Shown: positions 7,911-7,939 of the stretch, piece after piece
Numbering within the stretch: position 1 is the stretch's first letter
Layout of the letters: the number at the start of each line of letters is the position of its first letter
Position numbers and translations under genes: made by a program
NCBI RefSeq assembly: GCF_937858865.1
Contig: NZ_CALLYO010000257.1
Location: 1 to 7,939, forward strand
Length of the DNA stretch: 7,939 nt
Source of the DNA: an uncultured Amaricoccus sp.
GTDB lineage: Bacteria; Pseudomonadota; Alphaproteobacteria; Rhodobacterales; Rhodobacteraceae
Reading direction: 5' to 3'
The notes under the pieces: model-generated
Seen by the model: only the letters and a program-made list of their open reading frames with translations
Databases searched by the model: none
Told to the model about the DNA's origin: nothing

Positions 7911-7939
7911 ATGCGAACGAGACACGTGATCGGCCTGCT
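7911..7939 (+). CDS. Possible start of a further gene, cut by the window edge
   Basis: An ATG at 7911 opens a frame reading MRTRHVIGL up to the edge. Two Arg and one His before hydrophobic residues would suit the start of a signal peptide or membrane segment. GGGGA lies about 10 nt upstream as a weak ribosome-binding site. Nine residues are too few to identify a product, so this may be chance. Confidence 0.25.

Overview
The window is about 7.9 kb of very GC-rich bacterial DNA whose codons nearly always end in G or C. This composition produces long open antisense shadows over every gene. The gene order and protein sequences fit a high-GC alphaproteobacterium, perhaps a Rhodospirillales-like lineage. 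That placement is inferred from gene order and protein character, because no rRNA or tRNA gene is present. I see no IS element, phage gene, CRISPR array or other sign of recent transfer, and the content is chromosomal housekeeping.

Layout. Positions 91 to 6264 hold a minus-strand run of six genes, read from right to left: rpiA (ribose-5-phosphate isomerase), gor (glutathione reductase, GTG start), hflK, hflC, a 62-residue DUF2065/YjeT-type membrane protein, and a Do/DegP-type periplasmic serine protease. rpiA and gor are 4 nt apart. hflK and hflC share an ATGA overlap. hflC and the DUF2065 gene overlap by 8 nt. The protease follows after a 128-nt gap, with its own strong ribosome-binding site and signal peptide. 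A 114-nt gap carrying a 31-bp imperfect inverted repeat separates gor from hflK, so there may be two transcription units. A GC-rich hairpin follows the protease stop codon. From 6421 to 7812 a divergent plus-strand gene encodes a one-chain, iron-sulfur L-serine dehydratase (sdaA type). The last ~30 bases may open another plus-strand gene that is cut by the window edge.

How the genes work together. HflK and HflC form the SPFH/prohibitin-like membrane assembly that modulates FtsH. With the small membrane protein and the periplasmic Deg protease they make an envelope protein quality-control cluster. RpiA (pentose phosphate pathway) and glutathione reductase (NADPH consumer) form a redox and carbon pair. 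Serine dehydratase turns serine into pyruvate and ammonia.

The most interesting signals are small. They are a near-consensus promoter placed so that the sdaA mRNA would begin at its ATG (leaderless), a pseudo-palindrome over its -35 box, a CxxxC pair in the periplasmic part of HflK, the inverted repeat before hflK, and the uncharacterised DUF2065 gene overlapping hflC. I found no convincing new multi-gene system.
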